64,000 nt of DNA from Nocardia beijingensis NBRC 16342 (lineage in GTDB: Bacteria; Actinomycetota; Actinomycetes; Mycobacteriales; Mycobacteriaceae): NCBI RefSeq assembly GCF_001612785.1, contig NZ_BDBC01000017.1, positions 245,486 through 309,485 on the forward strand. The letters are read 5' to 3'. Below the pieces are notes generated by a model. That model saw only the letters and a program-made list of their open reading frames with translations. It had not been told where the DNA came from and did no database searches. The position numbers and the translations under genes are program-made. Every line of letters begins with the position of its first letter. The first letter of the stretch is position 1. Shown here piece after piece: positions 16,417 through 27,073 of the stretch.

Positions 16417-17973
16417 TCAGTTTGTCGGCTGAGCCGGATCGGACTGCCCGCTGCGGAACACCTCGTCGACGAGCATCTGGGTCGCCTGCTGGAACGGCAC
16501 GGCCAAGGACAGGGCGGCGTCGTCCACGTAGTTCAGTGTGGCGGTCATGGTCTTGCTGCCGTCGGGTGTGCTGTACATCAGCGCCGCGTGGCCCGCCGCG
16601 CCGCCGTTGTGGGTGACGACGGTGCGGCCCATGCCGATGTCTTGCACGAAGACACCGAGGCCGTAGCCCATGTTCGGGATGGGGGTCGAGTGCGGTGCGC
16701 ACATCTCGGCCAGCAACTCCGCGGGCAGCAGCTTGCCGCTCGTCAGCGCGGAGATGAAGGTGTGCAGGTCCTGGGTGGTCGAGATCATGTCACCGCCGCT
16801 GGAGATCCAGGACGGATTCTGGCTGGTGACATCGACGGTCTTCTCCTGCCCGTCGGCCTCGTACCGGTAGTAGGCGTGGGCGTGCGGCTCGGGCACCTCG
16901 GTCTGGGTGGTCGGCGCCACGGTGCCCGACAGCCCCAGCGGCCCCAGGATCAGCCGCTGCATCAGTTGGGCGACCGAGCGGCCGGTGACCTTCTCGATCA
17001 GCAGCCTGGCCAGCACGTAATTGGTGTTGGAGTAGCTCCAGTCCGTGCCGGGTTCGAATCGCGGCGGCTTGGACAACGCGAGTCGTACCAGCTCCTCTGG
17101 CTGGTAGGTCTTGAACCGGTTGTCCACCCACTCTTTGCCCGCTGTGGTGGCGGCGATTCCCGGCACAACGGTTCCGTCCGCGTAATACTCACCGGTGAAG
17201 TTGAAGATTCCGCTGGTGTGCTGCAACAGCATCCGCACCGTGATCCGTGGGTCGAGTTCGAACTCCGGCAGATAGTCGGCCACCGCGTCGTCCAGCGCGA
17301 TCCGGCCCTCGGCCACCAGTTGCAGGACCAGGGTCGCGGTGAAGGTCTTGGTGTTACTCCCGATCCGGACGTGCCCGTCGGTCGGCGGCTTCGCGGTCTT
17401 GCCCAGCTCGCGCACGCCGGCGCTGCCGACCCACTCACCGCGCTCATCGTGCACACGCAGCGTGATTCCGGCGATCCCGGACGCGACGATCGCTTCAAGG
17501 GCCTTCCGCAGTTCCGGCCGATCCGGCCCGGCAGCAGCCGTCGGCGCCGTGGCGGCGTCGAGCGCCGCGGTGATCTTGCGGGCCATCTCGGCCGTGGCGG
17601 GGCCGGGCTCGCCGCCGCGTGGCCTGGCGGCTGCGTCGACGGCGACGAGGACGGTGCCGCGCAAGTTGTCGGCCTCGGCCGGATCGTGCTTTCCGAGCAG
17701 GTTCATGGCCGCGGTGAGGGCGGGCAGCACTCGGTCGGCGAGTTCGGCGACGGTCCTGCCCTTCAGTTCGATGTCCTTGGACCTCGCGGCGAGCACGTGC
17801 CCGACCAGGCCGGTCGCCGACGTCAAGGCGACGGAGCCGTTCGTGGCGGCCGCGTGCGGCGTGCCGGTTGCGGCCAGCAGCGCGAGAGCGCCGTACGCGG
17901 CGGTCCGCAGTGTGCTCTTGTCCTGGTCGGAAAGGGTGACGGTGGTGGAAGTCGAGATTGCTGTGCTGTTCAC
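16417..17973 (-). CDS. serine hydrolase (beta-lactamase/DD-peptidase fold) fused to a small actinobacterial domain
   Basis: A 518-residue protein starting at GTG 17973. Residues 8-141 form a helical domain (LSDQDKSTLRTAAYGALALL, then TNGSVALTSATGLVGHVLA and AEMARKITAALDA) that I recall as a free-standing small protein in streptomycetes. After a Pro/Ala linker, residues 152-518 are a class C beta-lactamase/DD-carboxypeptidase-like hydrolase: SxxK is S206-N-T-K209, YxN is Y314-S-N316, and the third motif region is THNGGAAGH. There is no signal peptide, unlike normal secreted members. Substrate unknown. Confidence 0.88.
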   Translation of the reverse strand: MNSTAISTSTTVTLSDQDKSTLRTAAYGALALLAATGTPHAAATNGSVALTSATGLVGHVLAARSKDIELKGRTVAELADRVLPALTAAMNLLGKHDPAEADNLRGTVLVAVDAAARPRGGEPGPATAEMARKITAALDAATAPTAAAGPDRPELRKALEAIVASGIAGITLRVHDERGEWVGSAGVRELGKTAKPPTDGHVRIGSNTKTFTATLVLQLVAEGRIALDDAVADYLPEFELDPRITVRMLLQHTSGIFNFTGEYYADGTVVPGIAATTAGKEWVDNRFKTYQPEELVRLALSKPPRFEPGTDWSYSNTNYVLARLLIEKVTGRSVAQLMQRLILGPLGLSGTVAPTTQTEVPEPHAHAYYRYEADGQEKTVDVTSQNPSWISSGGDMISTTQDLHTFISALTSGKLLPAELLAEMCAPHSTPIPNMGYGLGVFVQDIGMGRTVVTHNGGAAGHAALMYSTPDGSKTMTATLNYVDDAALSLAVPFQQATQMLVDEVFRSGQSDPAQPTN

Positions 17974-18077
17974 ATGACTACTGTCGCCACCTCGGCTGAC
18001 ACCGACCTGACGCCAACCTGACACGACCGCTGACACGGGGTATGCGCCCCGATCACAGCGAACCCCGACGAGACCGG

Positions 18078-18995
18078 TCAGAAACCGAGTTTGCCCAACT
18101 GTTTCGGATCCCGCTGCCAGTCCTTCGCCACCTTCACGTGCAGATTCAGGTAGATGCGGGTGCCGAGAATGTGTTCGATCTGCTTGCGGGCGTTGGTGCC
18201 GACCTCTTTCAGCCGGGAGCCGCCCTTGCCGATGACGATGGCTTTCTGGCTCGGCCGCTCGACATAGAGCAAGGCGTGGACGTCGAGCATGTCCTCGCGA
18301 TCCTCGTAGGGCAGGATCTCCTCGATGACGACGGCCAGCGAGTGGGGCAGCTCGTCGCGCACGCCCTCGAGCGCGGCCTCGCGGATGAGCTCGGCCATCA
18401 GCGTTTCCTCTGGCTCGTCGGTGAGCTCGCCGTCGGGGTAGAACGCCGGGCCCTCCGGCATTTTCGACGCGATGACATCGACTAGCACCTCGACCTGCTC
18501 GCCCCGCACCGCCGACACCGGCACCACATCGGCCTCCGGGCCGAGCAACTGGGAGACGGCGAGCAGTTGCTCGGCGACCTGTTCCCGGCTCACCTTGTCG
18601 ATCTTGGTGACCACGCCGAGCAGCGTCGTCTTCGGCGCCATCTGCTTGACCTGCTGCACGATCCAGCGGTCACCGGGGCCGATCTTCTCGTCGGCCGGGA
18701 TGCACAGCGCGATCACGTCGACTTCCGAATACGTATCGCGCACAAGGTCGTTGAGGCGCTGGCCGAGCAAGGTGCGTGGGCGGTGCAAGCCGGGGGTGTC
18801 GACGAGGATCAACTGGGCGTGCTCGCGATGCACGATGCCGCGAATCGTGTGCCTGGTGGTCTGCGGGCGCGAGGAGGTGATCGCGATCTTCGCGCCCACC
18901 AGCGCGTTGGTCAACGTCGACTTGCCGGTGTTCGGACGACCGACGAAACAGACGAAACCGGAACGGAATTCGCTCTTCTCCCACGCGTCAGCCAC
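18078..18995 (-). CDS. era: GTPase Era
   Basis: An essential-type 16S rRNA-binding GTPase acting in 30S assembly at the membrane. G1 is GRPNTGKST, G2/G3 include TTRHTIRG and DTPGLHRPR, and G4 is TKID. The C-terminal KH domain has the VERPSQKAIVIGKGGSRLKEVG core, ending in WQRDPKQLGKLGF. I start at the GTG at 18995, with GGTGAGG six bases upstream; a GTG at 19007 is also possible. Either way it overlaps the upstream gene. It is the last gene of the phoH-ybeY-CNNM-CDA-era run. Confidence 0.96.
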   Translation of the reverse strand: MADAWEKSEFRSGFVCFVGRPNTGKSTLTNALVGAKIAITSSRPQTTRHTIRGIVHREHAQLILVDTPGLHRPRTLLGQRLNDLVRDTYSEVDVIALCIPADEKIGPGDRWIVQQVKQMAPKTTLLGVVTKIDKVSREQVAEQLLAVSQLLGPEADVVPVSAVRGEQVEVLVDVIASKMPEGPAFYPDGELTDEPEETLMAELIREAALEGVRDELPHSLAVVIEEILPYEDREDMLDVHALLYVERPSQKAIVIGKGGSRLKEVGTNARKQIEHILGTRIYLNLHVKVAKDWQRDPKQLGKLGF

Positions 18996-19374
18996 CGCGG
19001 ACCTCACCGGAGTCGGCGCTCACCGCGTCGGCCGCGTCGGCGGAGTCGTCGACGATCTCGAACACCGCGCCGTCGCGATCGGTGAAGATGATCCGCGCCT
19101 CCGCCGAAACCTCACGCACCGCGGTCACACCGAAGTCGGACAACCGCCCGCCGACCACGACGGCCGCCTCGAATCCCTCGGCGCCGCTGGACAACGCCGC
19201 GGCCACGGCGGCTTGCAGCGCCGTCAACCGCAGCGCGCTCAAGCTGACCTCGCCCGCGGCGTAGGTGCGGCCGTCGGTGTCGCGGATCGCGGCTCCGCTC
19301 GCCCCGCCGGTGCGGCCGAGCGCGCCACGGGCCAGGACGACCAGCTTGGTGTCCTCGGCGTCCAATTCGGTCAT
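18988..19374 (-). CDS. cytidine deaminase-like protein lacking zinc ligands
   Basis: A 128-residue protein in the position of the cytidine-deaminase-like gene I recall before era in mycobacteria. It keeps the fold pattern: [31 protein letters not shown], then [13 protein letters not shown], and [14 protein letters not shown] strands. The catalytic HAE and PCxxC zinc motifs of real deaminases are absent; the helix that should contain HAE reads [11 protein letters not shown], and the protein has no cysteine. It is thus probably a structural or regulatory relative. It overlaps the CNNM gene by 4 bases (ATGA) and era by 8. Confidence 0.85.
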   Translation of the reverse strand: MTELDAEDTKLVVLARGALGRTGGASGAAIRDTDGRTYAAGEVSLSALRLTALQAAVAAALSSGAEGFEAAVVVGGRLSDFGVTAVREVSAEARIIFTDRDGAVFEIVDDSADAADAVSADSGEVRGG

Positions 19375-20735
19375 TCGGTGTCTCCGTCCTCGTCGCGATC
19401 GGCCGCGGTCTCCCGCTCCGATCCGTTCGCCTTGCGCTTGCCATTGGGATTGTCCCCGTTGGCTTTCGCCGCGGGGACCTTCTCGCGCGCTTTGCGCACC
19501 ACCACGGTGTTCACCCGCATCCGGCCCCGCGCGTCCGGGCCACCTTCGCCGCGCAGCACCAACCCGTGCACCTCGATCTTCGAACCGGGCAGCGGCACCC
19601 GGCCCAGTTCGTGCGCCAGCAGGCCGCCGACGGTGTCGACGTCCTCCTCCTCGATCTCCAACCCGAACAGCTCGCCGAGATCCTCCACCGGCAGCCGGGT
19701 CGACACGCGGTAGCGGCCGTCCCCGAGATCTTCGACGGGCGGGGTCTCGTCGACGTCGTACTCGTCGGCGATCTCCCCGACGATCTCCTCCAGCACATCC
19801 TCGATGGTCACCAGACCCGCGATGCCGCCGTACTCGTCCACCAGCAACGCCATATGGTTGCGCCTGCGCTGCATCTCGTCGAGCAAGCTGTCGAGCGGCT
19901 TGGAGTCGGGCATGAACACCGCGGGACGCATCACCTCGCGTACCCGCACCTTACGGCTGCGCTCGGCAAACGGCACGAGGTCTTTCAGATACACCACGCC
20001 GCGGATGTCGTCGACGTTCTCGCCGATCACCGGAATCCGCGAATGCCCGGAACGCACCGCCAGCGACATCGCCTGCGCGGCGGTCTTGTCCGCTTCGATC
20101 CAGACCATCTCCGTGCGCGGCACCATCACCGCGCGCGCCGCCGTGTCGCCGAGTTCGAAGACGGACTGGATCATTCGTCGTTCGTCGTCGGCCACCACCC
20201 CGCGCTCACCGGCCATCTCGACCACCTCGCGCAGCTCGATCTCGGAAGCGAAAGGCCCGTTGCGAAAGCCCTTACCGGGGGTGATCGCGTTACCGATCAG
20301 GATCAGCAGTCGGCTGACCGGCCCGAGCAGCGCGCCGATGAACTGCAAGGGCAAGGCCGCGCCCAGCGCGATGGAGTAGGCGTGCTGCCTGCCCAGCGTG
20401 CGCGGGCCGACACCGATCACCACGTACGACACCAGCACCATCACCAGCGCGGTGATCAGCAGCGCCCAATTCTCGCCCCAGAGCGTCATCAGGCCCGCCG
20501 CCAGTAGCACCGTCGCGCCGATCTCGCACAGGATGCGCAGCAGCACCATGAGATTCACGTAACGGGCCCGGTCGTCGACGACGCGGCCCAGCCGCACCGC
20601 ACCCGGCCGGTCGGCGCGCACCAGGTCCTCGACCCGGGCCGGCGAGATCGTGTTCAGGGCGGAATCGACCCCGGCGAAGACCCCACCCACGAAGATGAGC
20701 AGGACCGCGAACAGAACGAGGGTCAGGGCATTCAC
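19371..20735 (-). CDS. CNNM/CorC-type hemolysin family membrane protein
   Basis: A 454-residue protein with three to four N-terminal transmembrane helices of the DUF21/CNNM domain (residues 1-150), the [22 protein letters not shown] link, and two CBS domains (about 200-330) containing [20 protein letters not shown] and [29 protein letters not shown] CorC_HlyC C-terminal domain and a charged tail follow. Family members are proposed to act in Mg or Co export. Translation is coupled on both sides by 4-base overlaps with ybeY and the CDA-like gene. Confidence 0.93.
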   Translation of the reverse strand: MNALTLVLFAVLLIFVGGVFAGVDSALNTISPARVEDLVRADRPGAVRLGRVVDDRARYVNLMVLLRILCEIGATVLLAAGLMTLWGENWALLITALVMVLVSYVVIGVGPRTLGRQHAYSIALGAALPLQFIGALLGPVSRLLILIGNAITPGKGFRNGPFASEIELREVVEMAGERGVVADDERRMIQSVFELGDTAARAVMVPRTEMVWIEADKTAAQAMSLAVRSGHSRIPVIGENVDDIRGVVYLKDLVPFAERSRKVRVREVMRPAVFMPDSKPLDSLLDEMQRRRNHMALLVDEYGGIAGLVTIEDVLEEIVGEIADEYDVDETPPVEDLGDGRYRVSTRLPVEDLGELFGLEIEEEDVDTVGGLLAHELGRVPLPGSKIEVHGLVLRGEGGPDARGRMRVNTVVVRKAREKVPAAKANGDNPNGKRKANGSERETAADRDEDGDTE

Positions 20736-21286
20736 GCGGGACCCAGCGACTCACCCGGTGTGGTGAAGCCCGCCTTGCCCAGCAACCGCGCGTCGCGTTC
20801 GGCCAGTTCGGCGCGCCGCTGAGCCTCCCGCAGGCTCTCGTACCACTCCTCGAGCAGCCGCGCTTGCAGCGCGAACATCTCCTTCTCCTCCTCCGGCTCG
20901 GCGTGGTCGTAGCCGAGCAGGTGCAGGACGCCGTGCACGGTGAGCAAGGCGAGTTCGTGATCGAGGGAGTGCCCCGCCTTGCGCGCCTGTCCGGCGGCGA
21001 ACTCCGGGCACAGCACGATGTCGCCGAGCATGGACGGGCCGGGTTCGGGGCTGTCGGGCCGCCCGCCCGGCTCGAGTTCGTCCATCGGGAAGGACATGAC
21101 GTCGGTCGGGCCGGGCAGGTCCATCCAGCGCATGTGCAAGTCGGCCATGGTGTCGAGATCGACGAGCACCATCGACAGCTCCGCGGCCGGGTGCACGTCC
21201 ATCCGGGCGATCACGAACCGTGCGACGCTGACCAGCTCTTCTTCGGGTACGTCGATACCCGATTCGTTGGCGATCTCGATGCTCAC
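20732..21286 (-). CDS. ybeY: endoribonuclease YbeY
   Basis: A 184-residue zinc endoribonuclease for 16S rRNA 3'-end maturation and quality control. The metal site H-x3-H-x5-H is intact in [11 protein letters not shown]. Upstream are the usual [25 protein letters not shown] start and the [10 protein letters not shown] motif. An Arg/Glu-rich C-terminal extension of about 40 residues is longer than in E. coli. The location between phoH and the CNNM gene is the widespread phoH-ybeY-corC arrangement. It overlaps the next gene by four bases. Confidence 0.96.
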   Translation of the reverse strand: MSIEIANESGIDVPEEELVSVARFVIARMDVHPAAELSMVLVDLDTMADLHMRWMDLPGPTDVMSFPMDELEPGGRPDSPEPGPSMLGDIVLCPEFAAGQARKAGHSLDHELALLTVHGVLHLLGYDHAEPEEEKEMFALQARLLEEWYESLREAQRRAELAERDARLLGKAGFTTPGESLGPA

Positions 21287-21348
21287 CCGAACAGCCTACG
21301 GTCCCGTCGATCGCGTCGGCGGAGCGGAGCCCCGCCCGGCGGGACGAG

Positions 21349-22455
<1,107 letters not shown>

Positions 22456-22558
22456 AAGTGGCTATAGCCTGCTTTCCGGTCTCGACTGCGGTATGGAGCA
22501 AGTTTAACCCGCCCCACCGACACCGCCCAGTGAATAAGCCGCGAGCGGAATCGGCCCC

Positions 22559-23461
22559 TCACGGGATTCCCCCACGTCGGCGCGCCCAATCCTCGGTGAA
22601 ATCACGAAAGCGTCGCACCGCGTCCGGTGGCGCGGTCGCCGCGGGCCAGATCAGCCCGACCGCCCGAGCGGCGCCCGCGTCCGCCAGCGGCACCGTCACC
22701 GGACCCGACAGCGGCCCGGCCGACAGCGGGTCCTCGCGTGGCAGGATCGCCAGCCCCAGCCCCGCCGACACCAGTCCCGCCACCGTGACCAGATCGCTGG
22801 ATTCGAACGCGATCCTGGGCCGGATGTCCGCGGCGGCGCACAGTTCGTCGAAGATGCGCCGCATCCCGAAGCCGTGGTGCATGGTGACGAACTCCGCGTC
22901 GGCCGCCTCGGCGAGGCGGACCTGCCGTCGTCCGGCCAATCGGTGTTCCTGCGGGACCGCTAGGACCAGCGGCTGACGCAGCACGGCGCGCCAGCCGACG
23001 CCCGCGACGGCGGGGCGTGGCGAGACGATGCCCAGATCGGCGTCACCGGCGAGCACCCGCTCGGTCACCGCCTCGGCCGCTCCCTGCCACAGCGTGATCG
23101 TGATCCGGCCCGAGACGCGCCGGAAGCCGCTGATCAGCTGCGGCACCAGCGAGCCGCCGAACGAATGCTGGAACGCCAGCCGCACGACGCCACCGGCCGG
23201 GTTGACCCGATCGGCGAGGGCCTGTTTCGCCGCGTCCAGTTCCGATTGCGCGCGGCGGGCGTGCTCGTAGTAGATGCGGCCGTACTCGTTGAGGACGATC
23301 CGCTTTCCGTGCCGGTCGAACAGTTCGGCGCCCACCCTGCGCTCCAAACGGGCCAGCATGCGCGACAGCGTCGGCTGCGCCAGGTGCAATCGCTCCGCGG
23401 CGGCGCCGACCCGCTCGAGTTCGGCGAGTGTCGTGAACCACTCCAGATCCTCACCCAGCAC
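22559..23461 (-). CDS. LysR-family transcriptional regulator
   Basis: A 300-residue LTTR. The N-terminal winged HTH is complete (EWFTTLAELERVGAAAERLH, then AQPTLSRMLARLERRVG), residues 5-62. The effector-binding domain (90-295) carries FGGSLVPQLISGF and a GLAILPRE motif near the end. It is divergent from the MFS transporter with 99 bases between starts, the standard LysR/target arrangement, so it probably activates that transporter in response to an unknown substrate. Confidence 0.93.
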   Translation of the reverse strand: MLGEDLEWFTTLAELERVGAAAERLHLAQPTLSRMLARLERRVGAELFDRHGKRIVLNEYGRIYYEHARRAQSELDAAKQALADRVNPAGGVVRLAFQHSFGGSLVPQLISGFRRVSGRITITLWQGAAEAVTERVLAGDADLGIVSPRPAVAGVGWRAVLRQPLVLAVPQEHRLAGRRQVRLAEAADAEFVTMHHGFGMRRIFDELCAAADIRPRIAFESSDLVTVAGLVSAGLGLAILPREDPLSAGPLSGPVTVPLADAGAARAVGLIWPAATAPPDAVRRFRDFTEDWARRRGGIP

Positions 23462-23560
23462 CGCCCGACCTCACTTTATGCACTCAAGGAATGAACTTCC
23501 TCTTCATTATTCATTTACTTCTGGAAAACGGGCTGGTGATGCTGGACGAAAGGAGGAGCC

Positions 23561-24802
23561 ATGACCACCACACGGATCGACATCGCCCACGAACGCAGGA
23601 TCACGATCGCGCTGTTCGCGGCCGGGCTGACCACCTTCGCCTCCATGTACAGCGCCCAGGCGCTATTGCCGAGCCTGTCGGCCGCGTTCGGCGCGACGCC
23701 CGCACGCGCGGCGCTCGCGGTGTCGCTCACGACCGGGTTCCTCGCGCTGGCGATCATTCCGGTGAGCGCGCTGTCGTCGCGGATCGGCCGGACCAGGGTG
23801 ATGGTCGGCTCCGCCGTCACGGCGGCGGTGATCGGACTGCTGCTGCCGCTGAGCCCCTCGCTCGAGGTGCTGCTGGCCGGGCGCGCCCTGCAAGGCATCG
23901 CGCTGGCCGGTGTGCCCGCGGTGGCGATGGCCTATCTGGCGGAGGAGATCGGCGGGGAAGGGCTGGGCGCCGCGATGGGCATCTACGTGGCAGGCACCAC
24001 CATCGGCGGGCTGGCCGGGCGGTTGATCCCGGCGTTCACGCTGGATCTGGCGTCCTGGCGATGGGCGCAGGCGGTGGCCTCGCTCGCCGCCGCGGCGTGC
24101 ACCGTGTGGTTCGTCCGGTGGCTGCCGCCATCGCGGGGCTTCGTCGCGCGTCCCGCCGGAATGCGGACGGTGATCGCCGACCTGGGCAGCCAGTTGCGCC
24201 ACCGCGGTCTGCTCGCGCTGTTCGGGCTGGCGTTCGTGCTGATGGGCGGGTTCGTCTCGATGTACAACTATCTCGGCTACCGGCTGACCAGCGCGCCGTT
24301 CCGGCTGCCCGAAGCACTGGCGGGGCTGGTGTTCGTGCTCTATCTGGCCGGAACGGCGGCCTCGGCGGCGTCAGGACGGCTGACCGATCGGATCGGCCGT
24401 TCGTGGGTGCTCGGGATCTCGCTGGCCGTCATGGCGGTCGGGCTCGTGGTGACGATTCCCGACCACCTCGGCACCGTGATCCTCGGGGTATTGCTCTTCA
24501 CCGCGGGTTTCTTCGGTGCGCACACCGCCGCCAGCGCGTGGGTGGGGGCGATGGCCGAAGGCAATCGGGGCGCGGCGTCGTCGCTGTATCTGTTCGCCTA
24601 CTACCTCGGCAGCGCGCTCGTCGGCGGGACGGCGGGCATCGTCTACGCCTCCTCCGGGTGGCTCGGATTGGTCGGCGGCATCGGGCTGTTGATAGTCATC
24701 GCGGCACTACTGCTGGCGGTATCGCACCGGGCGCATCGCGGTGCGATGTCGGCGCGCACCGCCGCCGATGACTCCCGGGAAGCGGCGCCTGTCGAGGTCT
24801 GA
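23561..24802 (+). CDS. MFS transporter, YnfM-like efflux family
   Basis: A 413-residue, 12-helix transporter. AGG-AGG lies just before the ATG. Helices 1 and 2 bear MYSAQALLPSLSAAFG, and the loop 2-3 signature is SRIGRTRVMVG. The second half repeats the pattern with GRLTDRIGRSWVLG. This resembles the YnfM/inner-membrane arabinose-type efflux carriers. Control by the divergent LysR regulator is likely. The intergenic segment is AT-rich and contains repeated TTCAT sequence, a possible LysR binding area. Confidence 0.92.
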   Translation: MTTTRIDIAHERRITIALFAAGLTTFASMYSAQALLPSLSAAFGATPARAALAVSLTTGFLALAIIPVSALSSRIGRTRVMVGSAVTAAVIGLLLPLSPSLEVLLAGRALQGIALAGVPAVAMAYLAEEIGGEGLGAAMGIYVAGTTIGGLAGRLIPAFTLDLASWRWAQAVASLAAAACTVWFVRWLPPSRGFVARPAGMRTVIADLGSQLRHRGLLALFGLAFVLMGGFVSMYNYLGYRLTSAPFRLPEALAGLVFVLYLAGTAASAASGRLTDRIGRSWVLGISLAVMAVGLVVTIPDHLGTVILGVLLFTAGFFGAHTAASAWVGAMAEGNRGAASSLYLFAYYLGSALVGGTAGIVYASSGWLGLVGGIGLLIVIAALLLAVSHRAHRGAMSARTAADDSREAAPVEV

Positions 24803-25041
24803 TCCGCCCCTCGATCGGACGCACACTCCCCCCGCGCCGTGGCCGCCGCGCTGGAGGCGAGCGCCGCCAGATCAGAGCACGTCGACCTCGCGAGCGCGAC
24901 GCCGATTCGGGACGCAGTGCTCGGCGCGGGCGGCGGGGGCGAGGGCGTCGCCCATCGCATCGGCAGTCGGCGGCGGGTTCCCTCGAGCGGCGGAAGGCGC
25001 TAGGCACCCGATCGCGCTATACCGTGGTCGACGCGAGGCCC
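24803..25041. other. gap between convergent genes, no gene seen
   Basis: GC-rich sequence between the MFS stop and the rsmE stop. No reading frame here is distinguishable from the shadows of the flanking genes. Confidence 0.5.
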
Positions 25042-25782
25042 TCACCAGCGCGGCGTCAACGCACCGAGCGCGCCGAGCGCGACCGCTGCCGCCGTGGAGG
25101 TACGCAGCACGGTCGGGCCGAGCAAGGTGATGTCCGCGCCCGCCTCGGCGAAGGCTGTGAGTTCCGCGTCGTCCAGCCCGCCTTCCGGACCCACCACGAG
25201 GACGATCTCGGTGGCGTCGGCGAACGGCAATGCGGTGAAGCGCGCCGTGCCGGATTCGTGCAGCGCCGCGACGATCGCGCCGCGGCGCTTGGCCGCGCGG
25301 ACCAGCTCCAGCACATCCGCCGTCCGGTGCAGGTCGGCGACTTCCGGAATGTAGGCACGGCGGGACTGACGGGCGGCCGAGCGCGCGGCGGACCGCCACT
25401 TCTCGACCCCCTTCGCCGCCTTCCCCTCCCAATTCGCGACGCAGCGCGCGGCCTGCCAGGGAACGACCACGTCCGCGCCCGCCTCGGTCATCAGCTCGAC
25501 CGCCAGTTCCGACCGATCGGACTTCGGCAGCGCCTGCACCACGGTCACCGGCGGCGCCTGCGGGGGCGCGAGCACCCGATCGCGCACCGCGAGCTCGAGC
25601 CGGTCTCGTTGCGCCGCAACGACTTCCGAGGCGGCGAGCACCCCCCGCCCGTCGGAGAGGGTGATCGGCTCGCCGACCCGGATGCGGCGCACCGTGGCGG
25701 CGTGCCTGCCCTCGGGTCCGTCGAGCACCGCGACCGCGCCCGGCTCGGGCACCTCGTCGAGGTAGAAGACCGTCGCCGCCAC
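25042..25782 (-). CDS. rsmE: 16S rRNA (uracil1498-N3)-methyltransferase RsmE
   Basis: A 246-residue SPOUT-class methyltransferase modifying U1498 of 16S rRNA. The N-terminal PUA-like domain covers residues 1-70 (FYLDEVPEPGAVAVLDGPEGRHAATV is split by the RHAATVRR motif). The C-terminal trefoil knot contains VVGPEGGLDDAEL, then LGPTVLRTSTAAAVAL, the SAM-binding signature. GTG start at 25782 directly abuts the dnaJ stop (TAG-GTG). The dnaJ-rsmE coupling is common in actinobacteria. Confidence 0.96.
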   Translation of the reverse strand: MAATVFYLDEVPEPGAVAVLDGPEGRHAATVRRIRVGEPITLSDGRGVLAASEVVAAQRDRLELAVRDRVLAPPQAPPVTVVQALPKSDRSELAVELMTEAGADVVVPWQAARCVANWEGKAAKGVEKWRSAARSAARQSRRAYIPEVADLHRTADVLELVRAAKRRGAIVAALHESGTARFTALPFADATEIVLVVGPEGGLDDAELTAFAEAGADITLLGPTVLRTSTAAAVALGALGALTPRW

Positions 25783-26934
25783 CTAGCGCCCGCTGAAGGA
25801 CGCGCGCAGCCGCGCGAACAGACCGCTGTTGTGTTCGGACTGCGCCGACATCACCTCGGCGCGCTCGCGCTCGCGCAATCCCTTGTACTTGCGCAACAGT
25901 TCGGTCTGCTTGCTGTCCAGCTTGGACGGGATCACGATGTCCAGATGCGCCAGCAGGTCGCCGCGCGCGCTGGAGCGCAGTCGCGGCATGCCGTGGCCGC
26001 GCAGCACCGAGATCTCGCCGGGCTGGGTGCCCGCCGGAATGGTCAGTTCGGTGGGGCCGTCCAGAATGGTGTCGATCACGACGGTGGTGCCGAGCGCGGC
26101 GTCGACCATCGGCACGCGAATGGTGCAGTGCAGATCGTCGCCGTCCCGCACGAACACGTCGTGCGGCTGCTCCACGATCTCGACGTACAGATCGCCCGCG
26201 TGACCGCCGCCGGGACCGACCTCGCCCTGCGCGGCCAGCCGCACGCGCATGCCGTTCGCGACACCGGCCGGAATCGGGGCCGCGATCTCGCGGCGCGCCC
26301 GCACCCGGCCGTCGCCGCCGCACTTGTGGCACGGGTCCGGGATGGTCTCGCCCGCGCCACGGCAGGTGGGGCACGGACGCGAGGTCAGCACCTGGCCGAG
26401 GAACGACCGCTGCACCGACTGGACCTCGCCCGCGCCGCCACAGGTTTCGCAGCGCACCGGCTTGGACTTGCCGTTGGTGCCGGAACCCTGGCAGATGTCG
26501 CACAGGATCGCGGTGTCCACGGTCAGGTGCTTGGTCACGCCCACCGCGCATTCGGCGAGGCTGAGCCGGGTGCGGATCAGCGAGTCGGCGCCGGGCTGGA
26601 CGCGACCGCGCGGCTTGCGCGCGCCCGCCGATCCGCTCATGCCGCCGAAGAACGCCTCGAACACGTCGCCGAGCCCGCCGAAGCCAGCGCCGTTGAATCC
26701 GGCGCCGCCACCACCGGATTCCAGCGGGTCGCCGCCCATGTCGACGATGCGCCGCTTCTCCGGGTCCGACAGCACCTCGTAGGCGGTCGACACTTCCTTG
26801 AACTTGGCCTGCGCCGCCTCGTCGGGGTTCACGTCGGGGTGGAGCTCACGCGCCAGCTTGCGGTATGCCCGCTTGATCTCCTGGTCGGTCGCGTTCTTCG
26901 CGACGCCGAGCAGTCCGTAGTAGTCCCGTGCCAC
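25783..26934 (-). CDS. dnaJ: molecular chaperone DnaJ (DnaJ2)
   Basis: A 383-residue class I J-protein. I use the GTG at 26934, which gives the family start [11 protein letters not shown]; the frame remains open to 27168. The J domain contains the HPD motif in [13 protein letters not shown] short Gly/Phe-rich stretch precedes four CxxCxGxG zinc motifs ([32 protein letters not shown]). It stimulates the DnaK ATPase and delivers substrates. It is next to hrcA, away from dnaK-grpE, which matches the second mycobacterial dnaJ locus. Confidence 0.96.
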   Translation of the reverse strand: MARDYYGLLGVAKNATDQEIKRAYRKLARELHPDVNPDEAAQAKFKEVSTAYEVLSDPEKRRIVDMGGDPLESGGGGAGFNGAGFGGLGDVFEAFFGGMSGSAGARKPRGRVQPGADSLIRTRLSLAECAVGVTKHLTVDTAILCDICQGSGTNGKSKPVRCETCGGAGEVQSVQRSFLGQVLTSRPCPTCRGAGETIPDPCHKCGGDGRVRARREIAAPIPAGVANGMRVRLAAQGEVGPGGGHAGDLYVEIVEQPHDVFVRDGDDLHCTIRVPMVDAALGTTVVIDTILDGPTELTIPAGTQPGEISVLRGHGMPRLRSSARGDLLAHLDIVIPSKLDSKQTELLRKYKGLRERERAEVMSAQSEHNSGLFARLRASFSGR

Positions 26935-27073
26935 TTGAGTCTCTAGTCCTTGGTCGTTCTCGACAGTGCCGCCGGTGCCCGCGCCGCGTGCGAAGCGCGC
27001 CGACAACAGCATTAGTCTTGTGCACTCAACTTTATCCGGCCGAAGGATCGAGCGTAGCAGTGGCGTCGGCGGG

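Noticed and set aside
26935..27073. CIRCE or HAIR element between hrcA and dnaJ.
   Set aside because: Only half-sites are present: GCACTC at 27022-27027 and CTTGAGT at 26934-26940. Neither has its partner at the proper spacing.
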